This document shows positions 10,413 through 19,648 of a DNA stretch of 64,000 bases, in pieces (the first letter of the stretch is position 1; every line of letters starts with the position of its first letter). Location: NCBI GenBank assembly GCA_963555705.1, contig OY743169.1:49156124-49220123 (forward strand). The letters run 5' to 3'. The notes beneath the pieces are model-generated. The model had not been told where the DNA came from, did not search any database, and saw only the letters and a list, made by a program, of their open reading frames with translations. The position numbers and the translations under genes were made by a program. Origin of the DNA: Ligustrum vulgare (Eukaryota; Streptophyta; Magnoliopsida; Lamiales; Oleaceae).

Positions 10413-10902
10413 GTCTTGATAAATAATCTGTAATAATATTGTCAGTACCCTTAATATGAATAATTTCAAAATCATAATGGCTAAGTTCTACTTGCCATCT
10501 AATTAACCTTTTATTTGCAATAGTTGGATCAATTTCTTTAGTTAACCAATATTTAACTTGTGTATTATCTGTTCTAATTTTGAATTTTGTAGTAACAATA
10601 AATAATTCAATTTTTTTAATAGCAAACTTTACAGCTAATAATTCTTTTTCATTTATATGATAATTAGTTTGAGTTTGAGTAAAACTGCCACTAGTGTACT
10701 GTGCAATCCTTTCCTCATCCTCATTTGGATAAATATATTTAAGTACTGCTCCCCATGCTGTTTCGCATGCATCAGTTTCTATAATCCAATCACATTCTTT
10801 TTTGGGTAATTCTAATTCTGGTAAATCTTTACAACGGTCTTTAATTTTTTGTACTTCTTCTTCTTCGTCTTTAGACCATGGTGTCCATCTAGTTTTTCCT
10901 TT
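10396..10902 (-). CDS. RNase H domain of the viral pol, displaced by one base
   Basis: In the frame next to RT, the minus strand is open from about 10902 to the stop at 10396-10398 and shows ETDACETAWGAVL, YTSGSFTQTQTNYHINEKE, KIRTDNTQVKYW and HIKGTDNIITDYLSRH. These carry the acidic residues of a retroelement RNase H (D of TDA, E of NEKE, D of RTDN, D of DNIITDYLS). It would degrade RNA in the RNA-DNA hybrid. It is separated from the RT frame by one missing base in an A run near 10905-10910. Otherwise no stop is seen. Confidence 0.8.
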   Translation of the reverse strand, partial: KGKTRWTPWSKDEEEEVQKIKDRCKDLPELELPKKECDWIIETDACETAWGAVLKYIYPNEDEERIAQYTSGSFTQTQTNYHINEKELLAVKFAIKKIELFIVTTKFKIRTDNTQVKYWLTKEIDPTIANKRLIRWQVELSHYDFEIIHIKGTDNIITDYLSRHGRHT

Positions 10903-12353
10903 TAATCTTTTTGTAATGGGATTAAATATTTTGCTAAGTTAGGTACATATTTCCTAGTCTGATTTACAAGTCCTAAAAAGCTTTGTAATTGTGTTTTATC
11001 TTTTATATGATTGTCAAATTCTTGTATTTTTGTACCAATATGTTTTTGGAGTTTTATTCCTTCTTGGCTTATTATAGATCCCAAAAATTCTACTTTTTCT
11101 TTAGCTATCTCCATTTTTGTAGCTGATAATATAATTCCATTATTCCTTACAATATCTATAAAAATATTTAGATGTTTTAAGTGGTCTTTTCTTGTTTCAG
11201 AGTAAATAAGAACATCATCAATATATACTGTAATAAAATGATAATAATCTTTAAATATTTTATCCATGTACCTTTGGAATTCTCCTGGACTATTTTTAAA
11301 TCCAAAAGGTAATACATTCCATTCATAAAATCCTTGTGGTACCGTAAAAGCTGTTAAATGTCTAGATTCTTCAGTTAACATAATATGATAAAATCCTGAT
11401 TTAAGATCAAATTTAGAGAAATATTTCTTTCCTCTAATTTGGTTAAATAATACCTGTTGGTTTGGTATTGGATATTTTAATTCTTTTGTATAAGTGTTTA
11501 ACCTTTTATAATTAATTATCATTCTAGATTTTCCTCTTTTTTGTTCTGAATGTTTTATTACAATGAAGGCTGGACTACTATGTTTACTATTAGATTCTCT
11601 AATAAATTTCTTTTCTAGCATTTCTTTTATGTGCATTTCAAATTCAGGTAATTCTTTTGGTGTATGTTTAATTGGTTTTACATTAATAATCTTAGTGTCA
11701 TCTTCTAGTATAATTTCTGTTATAGGCTTATTTATGTGCCATTTTTCCAAATGATTATCTCCTGATAATTTTAATAATTTTTCTGTAATATTTTTTATTA
11801 CAATTTGATCAAAATGTTCTTGTACTAGATTTATTCTATTTTTATTAGGCATAAATTGTGTTGTTTGTGTTAATTTTTGTCTATCCTCACCACGCTGAGC
11901 TGCTATATGAGGCATTTTTTCTCTACAGTAAGGATCATTAATTCTTATTGCAATTGCTATATGGTGGCAAGGGGTAGATAAAAGTATAACTTTCTCATCA
12001 ATAGTTATTGGATAATATTGTTTTATGAAGTTATTTCCTAATAATATATCCCCTGGCATATCATCAAATTGATATACATAAGGTATTTGTAATTCATATT
12101 TTCCTATTTGTATTTTAACATTCCTTGCTATTTTAGTTATTAGGTTTGTGCTTCCATCAAATCCTGCAAGTATTATTCTTTCTTCATTATCTTTTTTATT
12201 ACTCCACATTTCTGGGGGTAATACATTTTCTTTAAATAAACAGGATGATGCTCCTGTATCAAACAATGCATGATAATTTCTGCTAAGATATCCATTGTAA
12301 TTCATTTTGGTTAGTATATAAATATGTTCTCTTCCTCCTTGTATTTTATTCAT
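10902..12353 (-). CDS. viral pol: second retropepsin plus reverse transcriptase (483 aa)
   Basis: Starts at ATG 12353, overlapping the previous ORF's stop by four bases (ATGA). Residues 25-125 form a retropepsin: ALFDTGASS (D32) and GDILLGNNF (103-109). RT follows: PAFIVIKHSE, RMIINYKRLN, FSKFDLKSGFYHI (D316), VLPFGFKNSPGEFQ and the catalytic TVYIDDVLIYS (377-380), then the connection EFLGSIISQEGI. All three RT aspartates are present. The frame ends early at 10902 because of a one-base loss in an A run, so RNase H lies in the next frame. The product would mature the coat protein and copy the pregenomic RNA. Well preserved; it fits Caulimoviridae better than Ty3/gypsy because no integrase follows. 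Confidence 0.9.
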   Translation of the reverse strand: MNKIQGGREHIYILTKMNYNGYLSRNYHALFDTGASSCLFKENVLPPEMWSNKKDNEERIILAGFDGSTNLITKIARNVKIQIGKYELQIPYVYQFDDMPGDILLGNNFIKQYYPITIDEKVILLSTPCHHIAIAIRINDPYCREKMPHIAAQRGEDRQKLTQTTQFMPNKNRINLVQEHFDQIVIKNITEKLLKLSGDNHLEKWHINKPITEIILEDDTKIINVKPIKHTPKELPEFEMHIKEMLEKKFIRESNSKHSSPAFIVIKHSEQKRGKSRMIINYKRLNTYTKELKYPIPNQQVLFNQIRGKKYFSKFDLKSGFYHIMLTEESRHLTAFTVPQGFYEWNVLPFGFKNSPGEFQRYMDKIFKDYYHFITVYIDDVLIYSETRKDHLKHLNIFIDIVRNNGIILSATKMEIAKEKVEFLGSIISQEGIKLQKHIGTKIQEFDNHIKDKTQLQSFLGLVNQTRKYVPNLAKYLIPLQKD

Positions 12354-13843
12354 AATAACCTTGGTATGACTAGATTTTCATTTTGTATTGTTAATAGCAT
12401 TCTATCATCTTTTATGTAATATGGTTTTACTTGCTCTAAGAAATCTGTTCCTAATAGTAATTCCGTATTTACCTTTCCTGTATGTTCTACATACATGTTT
12501 ATGATTATTTCATTTCTTTTATTTATTCTTATTGGTAATTCTACATAAGTATCCATGGGATGAATATTTCCAAAGTAATCTTGTATTTGAATTGAATTAT
12601 TCGTTACTTTAAGTTCTAAGTCTCCTATTATGTTTTCTTTTATATGAGATACAATTGCTCCAGTATCTATTAATACTTTCTGCTCTTTCCATTCTCCATT
12701 TATTCTAATTTCTATCATAACTTCAAATTGTTTTGTTTCATTTCTTTTAGATAGATTCATTCTTGGTATCTTTCTATGTATTTTTGTCATTATTTGTTTT
12801 TCTGAATCATTTCTATTTTCTATTTCAGGTAATGATCTCGTACTAATATTTCTTCTTAGGCTAATTGATCTTCTTCCAAATTCTATTTGTGGTTTATCCA
12901 TATTTACTAATCTTCTAGCTGGATTGAAATCTATTTCTATATCTTCTGGTATTGTCATTCTTGGATTTTCTTTAGCTGGTTTGTATTCCAATAAATTCTG
13001 AAATGTGGGTTCTATTATATGTGTTCTTGTAGCATTCTTAATTTTTACTTCATGTTTACTAGTAAAAGCATATATTGTTCTAATAGTTAAACTTATAATT
13101 TTACTTCCTGGTTCCATATCTATCCCTCTTAACCTGTAATATAATGTTAAGGCTTTATTTTTATTTTGTTCTCCCATACTTATGCTGAAATTTGGTCTTA
13201 TTGTAAATTTTACTTTTTGGTACATTAAGTTTCCTGTTACAATTCCTATTAGAGCATCTTGTACTGAACTTACAATTCTATCATCCATAATATAGAATTC
13301 TATAGGTGTATCTATTCCTTCTCTAAAATAGGCTTTTGCTATAATTTGTACGGCTCCTAAATATATGTTCTTTATTTTTCCTTTTAGTTCAGGATTCAAT
13401 AGGTTTATTTCTTGTCTTATAATTTCTTCATTTATTATAGGTATTAATGTATTTCCTGTAGTATCTCTTATGTCTATAGGGTGACTATGGTTTCTTGCTA
13501 CATACGCTATTTCTTTGTTTTTCTGCCAAAATGGTAAATTAAATATTTCTTTTGGTTCTACATCTAATTTTGATTTTAAGATCTTCTCATACATTTTAGG
13601 ATTAAATATTAATCTTTCATTTAGTTGTTCTTCATTTTCTTCTAATTGATATTCATATTCTTTAGATGTACCTTCTTCACTAATTTGTCTAATCATATTT
13701 ATATATAAATATTCCTCTTCACTAGATTCATTAGATTCACTTTCTTCCGAAGATTCTAATTCCATTATTGTATTTATTACTTCATGTTCTTCTAATTCAT
13801 AAATTTCTTCATCTTCAGGAATTTCTTCCCATTCTTCTTCTTA
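12350..13843 (-). pseudogene. viral movement protein (30K-type) with a C-terminal retropepsin-like domain
   Basis: In frame with the coat-protein ORF and separated from it only by a TAA at 13841-13843; the first ATG after that is at 13765 (471 aa). An acidic Glu/Ser-rich segment (1-50) leads into a 30K-superfamily movement domain around residues 120-235 (IYLGAVQIIAKAYFREGID, IEFYIMDDRI, LTLYYRLRGIDM). After a basic linker, residues 345-460 look like an aspartic protease: VLIDTGAIVSH (D367) and LLLGTDFLE. The movement domain would carry virus through plasmodesmata. The protease-like domain is extra, because the next ORF starts with its own retropepsin. It may be a true second enzyme or a structural relic; both active-site and LLG motifs are kept. 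Confidence 0.75.
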
Positions 13844-15616
13844 TTCAATAGGTAATAAGTTATAATTTTCTTTTTCTATTAATGAGATATACATCATATT
13901 TTTTTTTTTATCTTTCTTAGGACATTCTGGAGATATATGTCCTATTTCTCCACATGAATAGCATTTACATTTTCTAGGATTTTTAGGGTATGTTTTAGTT
14001 TTGTTTTGTTTTTGCCTTAAATATCTCTTGTATGGTACTCTATACCTTTTAAATGTTTTATTATATGGCTTTTTGTATTTATTAAATTTATTAAATTTGT
14101 TTCTAAATTTATCTTTTCTATAATATTTCTTTTTCTTATATTTTCTTTCTAGATGACATCCCCATTGTGTTGGTTTATATTGTAATTTATCACAGCATAA
14201 TGATTTTTTACTTGCTTTATGGAATTTTATCATATTATTTGCTTCCATACATTTTTCTTGTTGTCTCATTTCTATAAATTGTATTCTTGCTCCTAAACTA
14301 TTATTACTTAATGGTATTTCTAATTTTTCCCAGTCCTTAAATAATTCTAAATTCCATGGGTTTGGTAATTTAAAGAATATTTGGTTCATAATTTCCATAC
14401 CATATGTTTCTTGATTATATTCTGCCTTTTCAAAATATTTTCTAAATTCACATGCAAATTGTTTAAAGTAACACATATCACATATTGATAGATTTTCTAA
14501 TAAATATCTATGTCTTAGTCTTGAGCTAATTTTGGTATCTCTGTCTATTACTAATGTATATTCTCTTTTTAATGCATCTTCATATCTGCTTAAAATAGTT
14601 CCTATTTCATTTTGGTCATTTCCTCTAACTTGTCCTATATAAGTTTCTGTTAAATTTCCCCACCATCTTGCAGTGGTTCCTATAAATGTATTTTCTAACA
14701 TTAATTGTAATTGCTTTCCTGTTAATTCTTTGGTATATGCCATCATAGCCATAGATTTCATCCATAATTCTAATTCATGATCTACATCTTGCACACATCC
14801 TAAATCTATCCATCTTCCTTCTGAACTAATTTGTGTTTCCATACTTCTCCATGGTGTATATTCTATAGGATAATTTTTGTTTGGCTTGGTGTAATATTTT
14901 TGTTGTGGTATAAAATTATTTGTTTTGGAATTTGTGTTTTTTCTTTGATTCATATAAATTTCTGGTGTATTTTGTGGATTGGTATTACTTGTATTTTCTT
15001 TTTTAACTTGGTTAGTTCCTGGTTGCTGTATATACTCTGGTGGATTTTGTCCTGCTGGTATTAAAGCTCTTTGTTGTTCATTCATATTAATTTCTTCTAT
15101 TTTAAGATTTTTAAATTTTTCTATATAATCTTCTTCTGTTATGTAATCTGCTTCACCTTCTTCTTTAGGATTTTCCATCAATTTTTCTATTTGTTCAGTA
15201 ATCATATTTATTCCTAATCTATTGATAGCTTTAAATTCTTTATCAGTTATTATTCTTTTAGGTTTTCTTTTTTCCATTTCATCATATATTTTTGTTATAT
15301 TTTGGTTTATAATTCCAATATTTTGTTGTATATTATCTATTCTTTTATGTAAATCATTTTTCCCTATTTCTTCTTCTTTAATTGTTCTAATCATATTTAT
15401 TTGTTTTATAATAGTTTTTTGCTCTATAATTTCTATTGGGTTTTCATATACTCCTACCATATTTCCTATTTTATTTATTTTTTCAGTTATTTGCTTAATT
15501 TGATTTTCTAAGGTTATTAATTGTTTTGATAGGTTATTTACATATTGCTTTACTTCTAATATTTGTGTGGGTATATTTTTGTTTATATCCTTATAATCAT
15601 TAGTTATTTCTATCAT
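13841..15616 (-). CDS. viral coat protein with CCHC zinc knuckle (591 aa)
   Basis: ATG at 15616. The N-terminal 170 residues are a long coiled coil, then a Gln/Asn-rich linker. The capsid core follows around 250-470 (EGRWIDLGCVQDVDHELELWMKSM begins it), then a Lys/Arg/Tyr-rich region and the knuckle CYSCGEIGHISPEC (C552, C555, H560, C565), the pattern C-x2-C-x4-H-x4-C used by caulimovirid coat proteins to bind RNA. A bare TGA (15620-15622) separates it, in frame, from the ORF upstream; a TAA at 13841 separates it, in frame, from the movement-protein ORF. These may be mutations of one polyprotein, or the TAA may be native; only relatives can tell. Confidence 0.85.
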   Translation of the reverse strand: MIEITNDYKDINKNIPTQILEVKQYVNNLSKQLITLENQIKQITEKINKIGNMVGVYENPIEIIEQKTIIKQINMIRTIKEEEIGKNDLHKRIDNIQQNIGIINQNITKIYDEMEKRKPKRIITDKEFKAINRLGINMITEQIEKLMENPKEEGEADYITEEDYIEKFKNLKIEEINMNEQQRALIPAGQNPPEYIQQPGTNQVKKENTSNTNPQNTPEIYMNQRKNTNSKTNNFIPQQKYYTKPNKNYPIEYTPWRSMETQISSEGRWIDLGCVQDVDHELELWMKSMAMMAYTKELTGKQLQLMLENTFIGTTARWWGNLTETYIGQVRGNDQNEIGTILSRYEDALKREYTLVIDRDTKISSRLRHRYLLENLSICDMCYFKQFACEFRKYFEKAEYNQETYGMEIMNQIFFKLPNPWNLELFKDWEKLEIPLSNNSLGARIQFIEMRQQEKCMEANNMIKFHKASKKSLCCDKLQYKPTQWGCHLERKYKKKKYYRKDKFRNKFNKFNKYKKPYNKTFKRYRVPYKRYLRQKQNKTKTYPKNPRKCKCYSCGEIGHISPECPKKDKKKNMMYISLIEKENYNLLPIE

Positions 15617-15619
15617 TTG

Positions 15620-15910
15620 TCATATTTCTAATGGTAAATTATTGATAATTTCTTGAACTTGTTCTGGGTTTTTTGCTTGTTCTAAATTTTGTTCTGTAGT
15701 TTTATCTAAACTTATTCCTAATTTATTTAGTAAAAATAAATTTGTCCAGTTTAATTGTTTATGTTCTCCAAATCCTCCTTCTCCTAATAGTATAAATGGT
15801 ATAAATTTTCCATATGTTTCAGTTATTAATGGCCAATGACTATTATTTGGTAAATCTTTAGATTTATAATTATATACTCTAGGTTCTATTATTGGTAATT
15901 TTTTAGACAT
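15620..15910 (-). CDS. small ORF in frame upstream of the viral coat protein
   Basis: The first ATG is at 15910 (the same frame is open up to 15955 at the primer site). The product of about 96 residues has FILLGEGGFGEHKQLNWTNLFLLNKLGI and a helical end, and terminates at a TGA (15620-15622) seven bases before the coat-protein ATG in the same frame. It could be the N-terminus of a larger coat polyprotein or an independent small protein. No family was recognised. Its early codons overlap the primer-binding site. Confidence 0.5.
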   Translation of the reverse strand: MSKKLPIIEPRVYNYKSKDLPNNSHWPLITETYGKFIPFILLGEGGFGEHKQLNWTNLFLLNKLGISLDKTTEQNLEQAKNPEQVQEIINNLPLEI

Positions 15911-15941
15911 TTTTCTAAATATATTTTTAAGTATAACTACT

Positions 15942-15954
15942 GGCTCTGATACCA
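15942..15954 (-). other. tRNA-Met primer-binding site of the endogenous virus
   Basis: The minus strand reads TGGTATCAGAGCC, complementary to the 3' end of plant initiator tRNA-Met, the primer of all known caulimovirids. It lies 36 bases after the 89-aa ORF's stop and just before the coat-protein frame, not in the long leader. Some soymoviruses also have the site outside the main leader. Confidence 0.75.
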
Positions 15955-15989
15955 CCTTGAGTTGGATCGTGATATTTTATTTTGCGGAA

Positions 15990-16259
15990 TTATAATCTTT
16001 GTCTTACTCTTCTTAAAAATCTTTCTTCAAATTCATCCATATATCTATTATCTTCTTGTCTTATCAAGTTTTCTTCTTTTAATCTTAAATATTCATTATG
16101 TTGTAAAACTAGCCTTTTAATTTCTTTATATTTTTCTATAGCAATAGGATCAGTATTTAAGTCTCTTCCTAATCTTTCTAATTCTAAATATTCTCTATAT
16201 AAACTTCTAATTAAATTTTTTCTTTTTTCGTAAAGTATATGAGGATCATAAACAGGCAT
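15990..16259 (-). CDS. small basic helical viral ORF (89 aa), function unknown
   Basis: ATG at 16259 and stop just before the primer site. The protein is almost wholly helical and charged (EYLELERLGRDLN, YKEIKRLVLQHNEYLRLKEE), ending in an Arg-rich tail. In a circular genome it would follow the 111-aa ORF of 8093-8428. Such small coiled-coil proteins are typical of the first ORFs of caulimovirids, but no specific family was recognised. Confidence 0.5.
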   Translation of the reverse strand: MPVYDPHILYEKRKNLIRSLYREYLELERLGRDLNTDPIAIEKYKEIKRLVLQHNEYLRLKEENLIRQEDNRYMDEFEERFLRRVRQRL

Positions 16260-16640
16260 AATATTTTTTATTTATGAAATAAGTAATAAAAATTTTAAAG
16301 TAATTAAATTTTTAAAATTTATTATGTGTTAAATTTAATAAGATAATATGTAAAATAAGATATTAGTTATATTTTTAGCTAAAAGGGTAAAATAGGTATA
16401 ATTTATGTTAGTAAGTTGTTAGTAGTTATTTGTTAGTAAGTCTAGAATTATTCACAAATAAAAGAGGCTAACAAGTTTACTGTTCCTGTTGAACACGTGT
16501 CACTAAAAGATTTCGTCGAAAATGTTAGGACGCAAGGGTAAAAAAAAGAAAAAAACTAAAAGCAAAAAAAAGACCTTTTACATTATACAGCTAGCTGGCA
16601 TCCTTCCTTCTCTCAAAAAAAAAAAAAAAAAAAAACACAT
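16260..16640. other. AT-rich flank right of the endogenous virus
   Basis: No gene. It contains GTTAGTAAGT repeated at about 16417 and 16433, a TATA-like AAATAAAAGAGG near 16460 on the plus strand, and a poly(A) run at 16615-16635. The virus-host junction probably lies between 16260 and 16480. Confidence 0.4.
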
Positions 16641-16648
16641 CTCTCTCC

Positions 16649-16924
16649 ATGCCAAACCGTAATAGCGCCACTTCTAATCTCTCTTCTCCTCATCTCCTCG
16701 GCGACCTCTCTCACTGCAGAAAGAAGACCTCCTGCATCAGCTTTGCTCTTGCTCACAGGGAAGGAATTGCTTCTTGTTCTATTTTAGATCTCCCATCTTC
16801 TTCTTCTTTTCCAAACATAACCTTTTAACATTATTTCATTACTCCCTAGGTTGAGGTTGAACTTCCAGACGCCTTCAACGCCTCGTTTGCTTCGTCTGTC
16901 CAATTGCGTTGTGTCCATTTCAAG
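16649..16924 (+). other. possible first exons of an unidentified host gene
   Basis: A pyrimidine-rich 5'-UTR-like stretch is followed by an ATG ORF of 59 codons (16649-16828, PHLLGDLSHCRKKTSC) and then by an exon-like block 16850-16924. The second block is preceded by a CCCTAG acceptor, open for exactly 25 codons (VEVELPDAFNASFASSVQLR) and followed by AAG|GTTATT. The composition (balanced codons, GC-richer than flanks) is unlike the surrounding introns. No family recognised. It may be a captured fragment, because a CACTA-like end lies downstream at 21994. Confidence 0.25.
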
Positions 16925-17052
16925 GTTATTTCCTACTTCATGGGTTGATCTGGGTTTGTTTTCCTCTTTTATTATTTTTTCTTTTGTATTACTTCAAAAG
17001 TCAAACTCACTTTGTTTGGCTTTTGTTCGTTTGAAATTCCTTACAAATCTTA

Positions 17053-19645
17053 GGTGGCTTTCTGTTTGTATTTTATTTTTTATTTTTATTTTTGAAAATA
17101 TTTTGTGTTTTGTGTTTTCATTTTTGTTTTCAAATTTGCTGAAAACGCGTTTGGTTTGTCATTTCTGACAACTGTTTTTTAAAATGAAAAGCTGGAAAAC
17201 ACGTTCTGTTTGAAATTTTGCTGAAAACTATTTAAACTATTTTTAATTAATTTGTTTGCAGAATACTACTAACTCCAACTCAAATTTCCTTTCACAATAC
17301 ACTAAAAATATAGCTACATGCAACACACTAATGTGAGCATTAAGAGTCTATATTAACACAGCTTTGTCAGGTTCGAGACTTGAGAAAGCTCTACTTCTAT
17401 TAAAATCCAGAAAATGCAAGTTCTTTCAAAACCACCAGAGTCCATTTATCATTGCATTTTTTGAAATATAACAGCAAGAATTATCATTTAATTTTTTTGT
17501 AATGTTGATATTGAATTCAATAAAACTTTATTTAAACTAAGTTCCAAGTTAGGATAATTCTATATAAAAAAAAAAAAAAAAAAAAATTCTTTATTTAGGC
17601 TTAATTCCAAGTTAGGATAATTCTAAAAAAAATAATAAAAAATAAAAAAAATAAAAACTTTATGTTAAGCTTAGTTCTAAGTAGGGGTGGGCGTGGGTTG
17701 GGTTGGGTCGATTTTTTGCCCAACCCGAACCCAACCCACTATGGTCGGGTTGATAAAAAATCAACCCAACCCAACTCAAACATGAGTTCAAACCCAACCC
17801 AACCCAACCCAACCCAATCAAGTTTCGGTCGGGTCGGGTCGGGTTGAGTTGGGTGGTTTGAGCTTTGGTCCAATTAAATAAAATTCTTAGAAAATTAAAA
17901 AATTATGCCCATAAATCAAATAAATTTTGTACAATACAATAAGCTCAAATATAATAAATTGAATATTTTCTAATAAAACTAAAATATGTTCAAATTATAT
18001 ATGAGTTTTATCCAAATTAAAAATGGATTTAAGATTCTTGAAATTTAAATAGTCTTATATTTTTAAAATTTTGATTGGGTCAGGTTGGGTTGGGTTTGTC
18101 ATCCAACCCACAACTCAACCAAACTCAAACAACTTTTTTTTTTATAACCCAACCCAACCCAATTTTCATCAAAACCCCAACCCGATCGGGTTGGGTTGAG
18201 TTGGGCGGTTTTGACGGGTTGGGCGGGTTGATGCCCACCCCTAGTTCTAAGTTAAGATAATTCTATAAAAAAAAAAAAAAAAATTTCAAAACGCGTTTTC
18301 CGTTTTGTATACAAATTTTTTTTTTGTTTTCCAAAATGCGTTTTCGAAAATGGTAAAGAGAACGCGTTTTTAGCGTTTTCGAAAATAAAAACAGAAAACG
18401 ACCTCAAAACAGCAAAGAGAACAGGGGTTTAGTTATTTTGAGTTGAGTGGTTTTTGGCTTTCCTTAAAATAACTTTAAAGTTATTTATGAAAAAAATCTG
18501 CTATTTATCACCTGTTGTCTTCCTGCTTGTTTTCATGGTCATTACTCTCCAATAATTACAATTATTCATGGATTCTTGAAGCTATTTTGACCCATTCAAA
18601 CTCCAAGAGCTGCTTTGCAACTCTTTATTATCCTGTCGTAATAGATATATCTTAGGTCAAATTCAATAACATCCATTTTTCTTTCTCTGCAAATTTAGTT
18701 TTCAACTTTTCTCTTTTTCCGATTTTTTATATAAACTCCCTATCCCACAACACAGAACTATTTATTACTTTTAAGATTGCCACGCATTATTTTAGCCCAT
18801 GTTCTCTTTGCTGTTTTGAGGTCGTTTTCTGTTTTTATTTTCGAAAACGTTAAAAACGCGTTCTCTTTACCATTTTCGAAAACGCATTTTGGAAAACAAA
18901 AAAAAAATTTGTACACAAAACGGAAAACGCCCGAAACATCGTTTTGGGCGTTTTGTGTGTATTTCGACAAAAAATGTCCAAAACGCGAAAAACGCGTTTT
19001 GGGAATTTTTTTTTACTTTTTTATATAGAATTATCTTAACTTAGAACTAAGCTTAATATAAAGTATTTTTTTATTTTTTATTTTTTTTAGAATTATCCTA
19101 GTTTGGAACTAAGCCTAAATAAAGATTTTTTTTTTTTTTTGAGAATTATCCTAACTTGGAACTTAGTTTAAATAAAGTTTTATTGAATTCAATATCAACA
19201 TTACAAAAAAAAATTAAATGAGAATTCTTGTTGTTATATTTCAAAAAATGCAATGATAAATGGACTCTGGTGGTTTTGAAAGAACTTGCAGTTTCTGGAT
19301 TTTAATAGAAGTAGAGCTTTCTCAAGTCCCGAACCTGACCAAGCTGTGTTAATATAGACTCTTAATGCTCACATTAGTGTGTTGCATGTAATCATATTTT
19401 TATTGTATTGTGAAAGGAAATTTGAGTTGGAGTTAGTAGTATTCTGCAAGCAAATTAATTAAAAATATTTTAAATAGTGTTCTGCAAAATTTCAAACAGA
19501 ACGTGTTTTCCAGCTTTTCATTTTCAAAAACAGTTTTCAGAAATGACAAATCAAACGCGTTTTCAACAAATTTGAAAACAAAAATGAAAACACAAAACAT
19601 TTTCGAAAATGAAAATACAAAATAAAATACAAACAGAACGCCACC
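17053..19645. mobile_element. long inverted repeat, PIF/Harbinger-like (TTA duplication)
   Basis: The left arm begins GGTGGCTTTCTGTTTGTATT after TTA (17050-17052), and the right arm ends with the reverse complement GGTGGCGTTCTGTTTGTATT before TTA (19646-19648). The arms pair over hundreds of bases, about 17053-18432 with 18795-19645, apart from a nested insertion in the left arm. A unique loop of about 360 bp remains. A 3-bp TTA duplication suits PIF/Harbinger. Alternatively it is two MITE copies lying head to head, since the inner ends (TCGTTTTCTGTTTTTATTTT) also resemble the outer ends. There is no transposase. Confidence 0.6.
17682..18243. mobile_element. hAT-type MITE (562 bp) with 8-bp target duplication
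   Basis: Terminal inverted repeat TAGGGGTGGGC. Flanked on both sides by GTTCTAAG (17674-17681 and 18244-18251), the 8-bp duplication of hAT elements. The ends are dense in GGGTTGGGTT and its complement; the middle is AT-rich. The matching place in the other arm of the surrounding inverted repeat (19040-19047) has GTTCTAAG once, an internal empty site. Confidence 0.9.
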
Positions 19646-19648
19646 TTA

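Larger units (their letters stand above)
8093..16259 (-). mobile_element. endogenous pararetrovirus (Caulimoviridae-like), near full length
   Basis: On the minus strand this 8.2-kb block carries coat protein with a CCHC knuckle, a 30K-type movement protein, retropepsin, RT and RNase H, but no integrase and no LTR pair, which is the hallmark of integrated caulimovirids. It also has a plant tRNA-Met primer site (15942-15954) and a TATA-box promoter with a long leader (9147 down to 8429). Coat protein before movement protein, with pol in the next ORF, recalls the cavemovirus/solendovirus side of the family. Unusual points are two retropepsin domains and the primer site next to a coding ORF. Only four breaks were found in the main ORFs. 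Codon use is strongly AT-biased throughout. Confidence 0.9.

Noticed and set aside
8093..16259. The block as an LTR retrotransposon
   Set aside because: No integrase and no flanking direct LTRs, but a movement-protein domain and a pararetroviral promoter/leader. An endogenous caulimovirid fits better.
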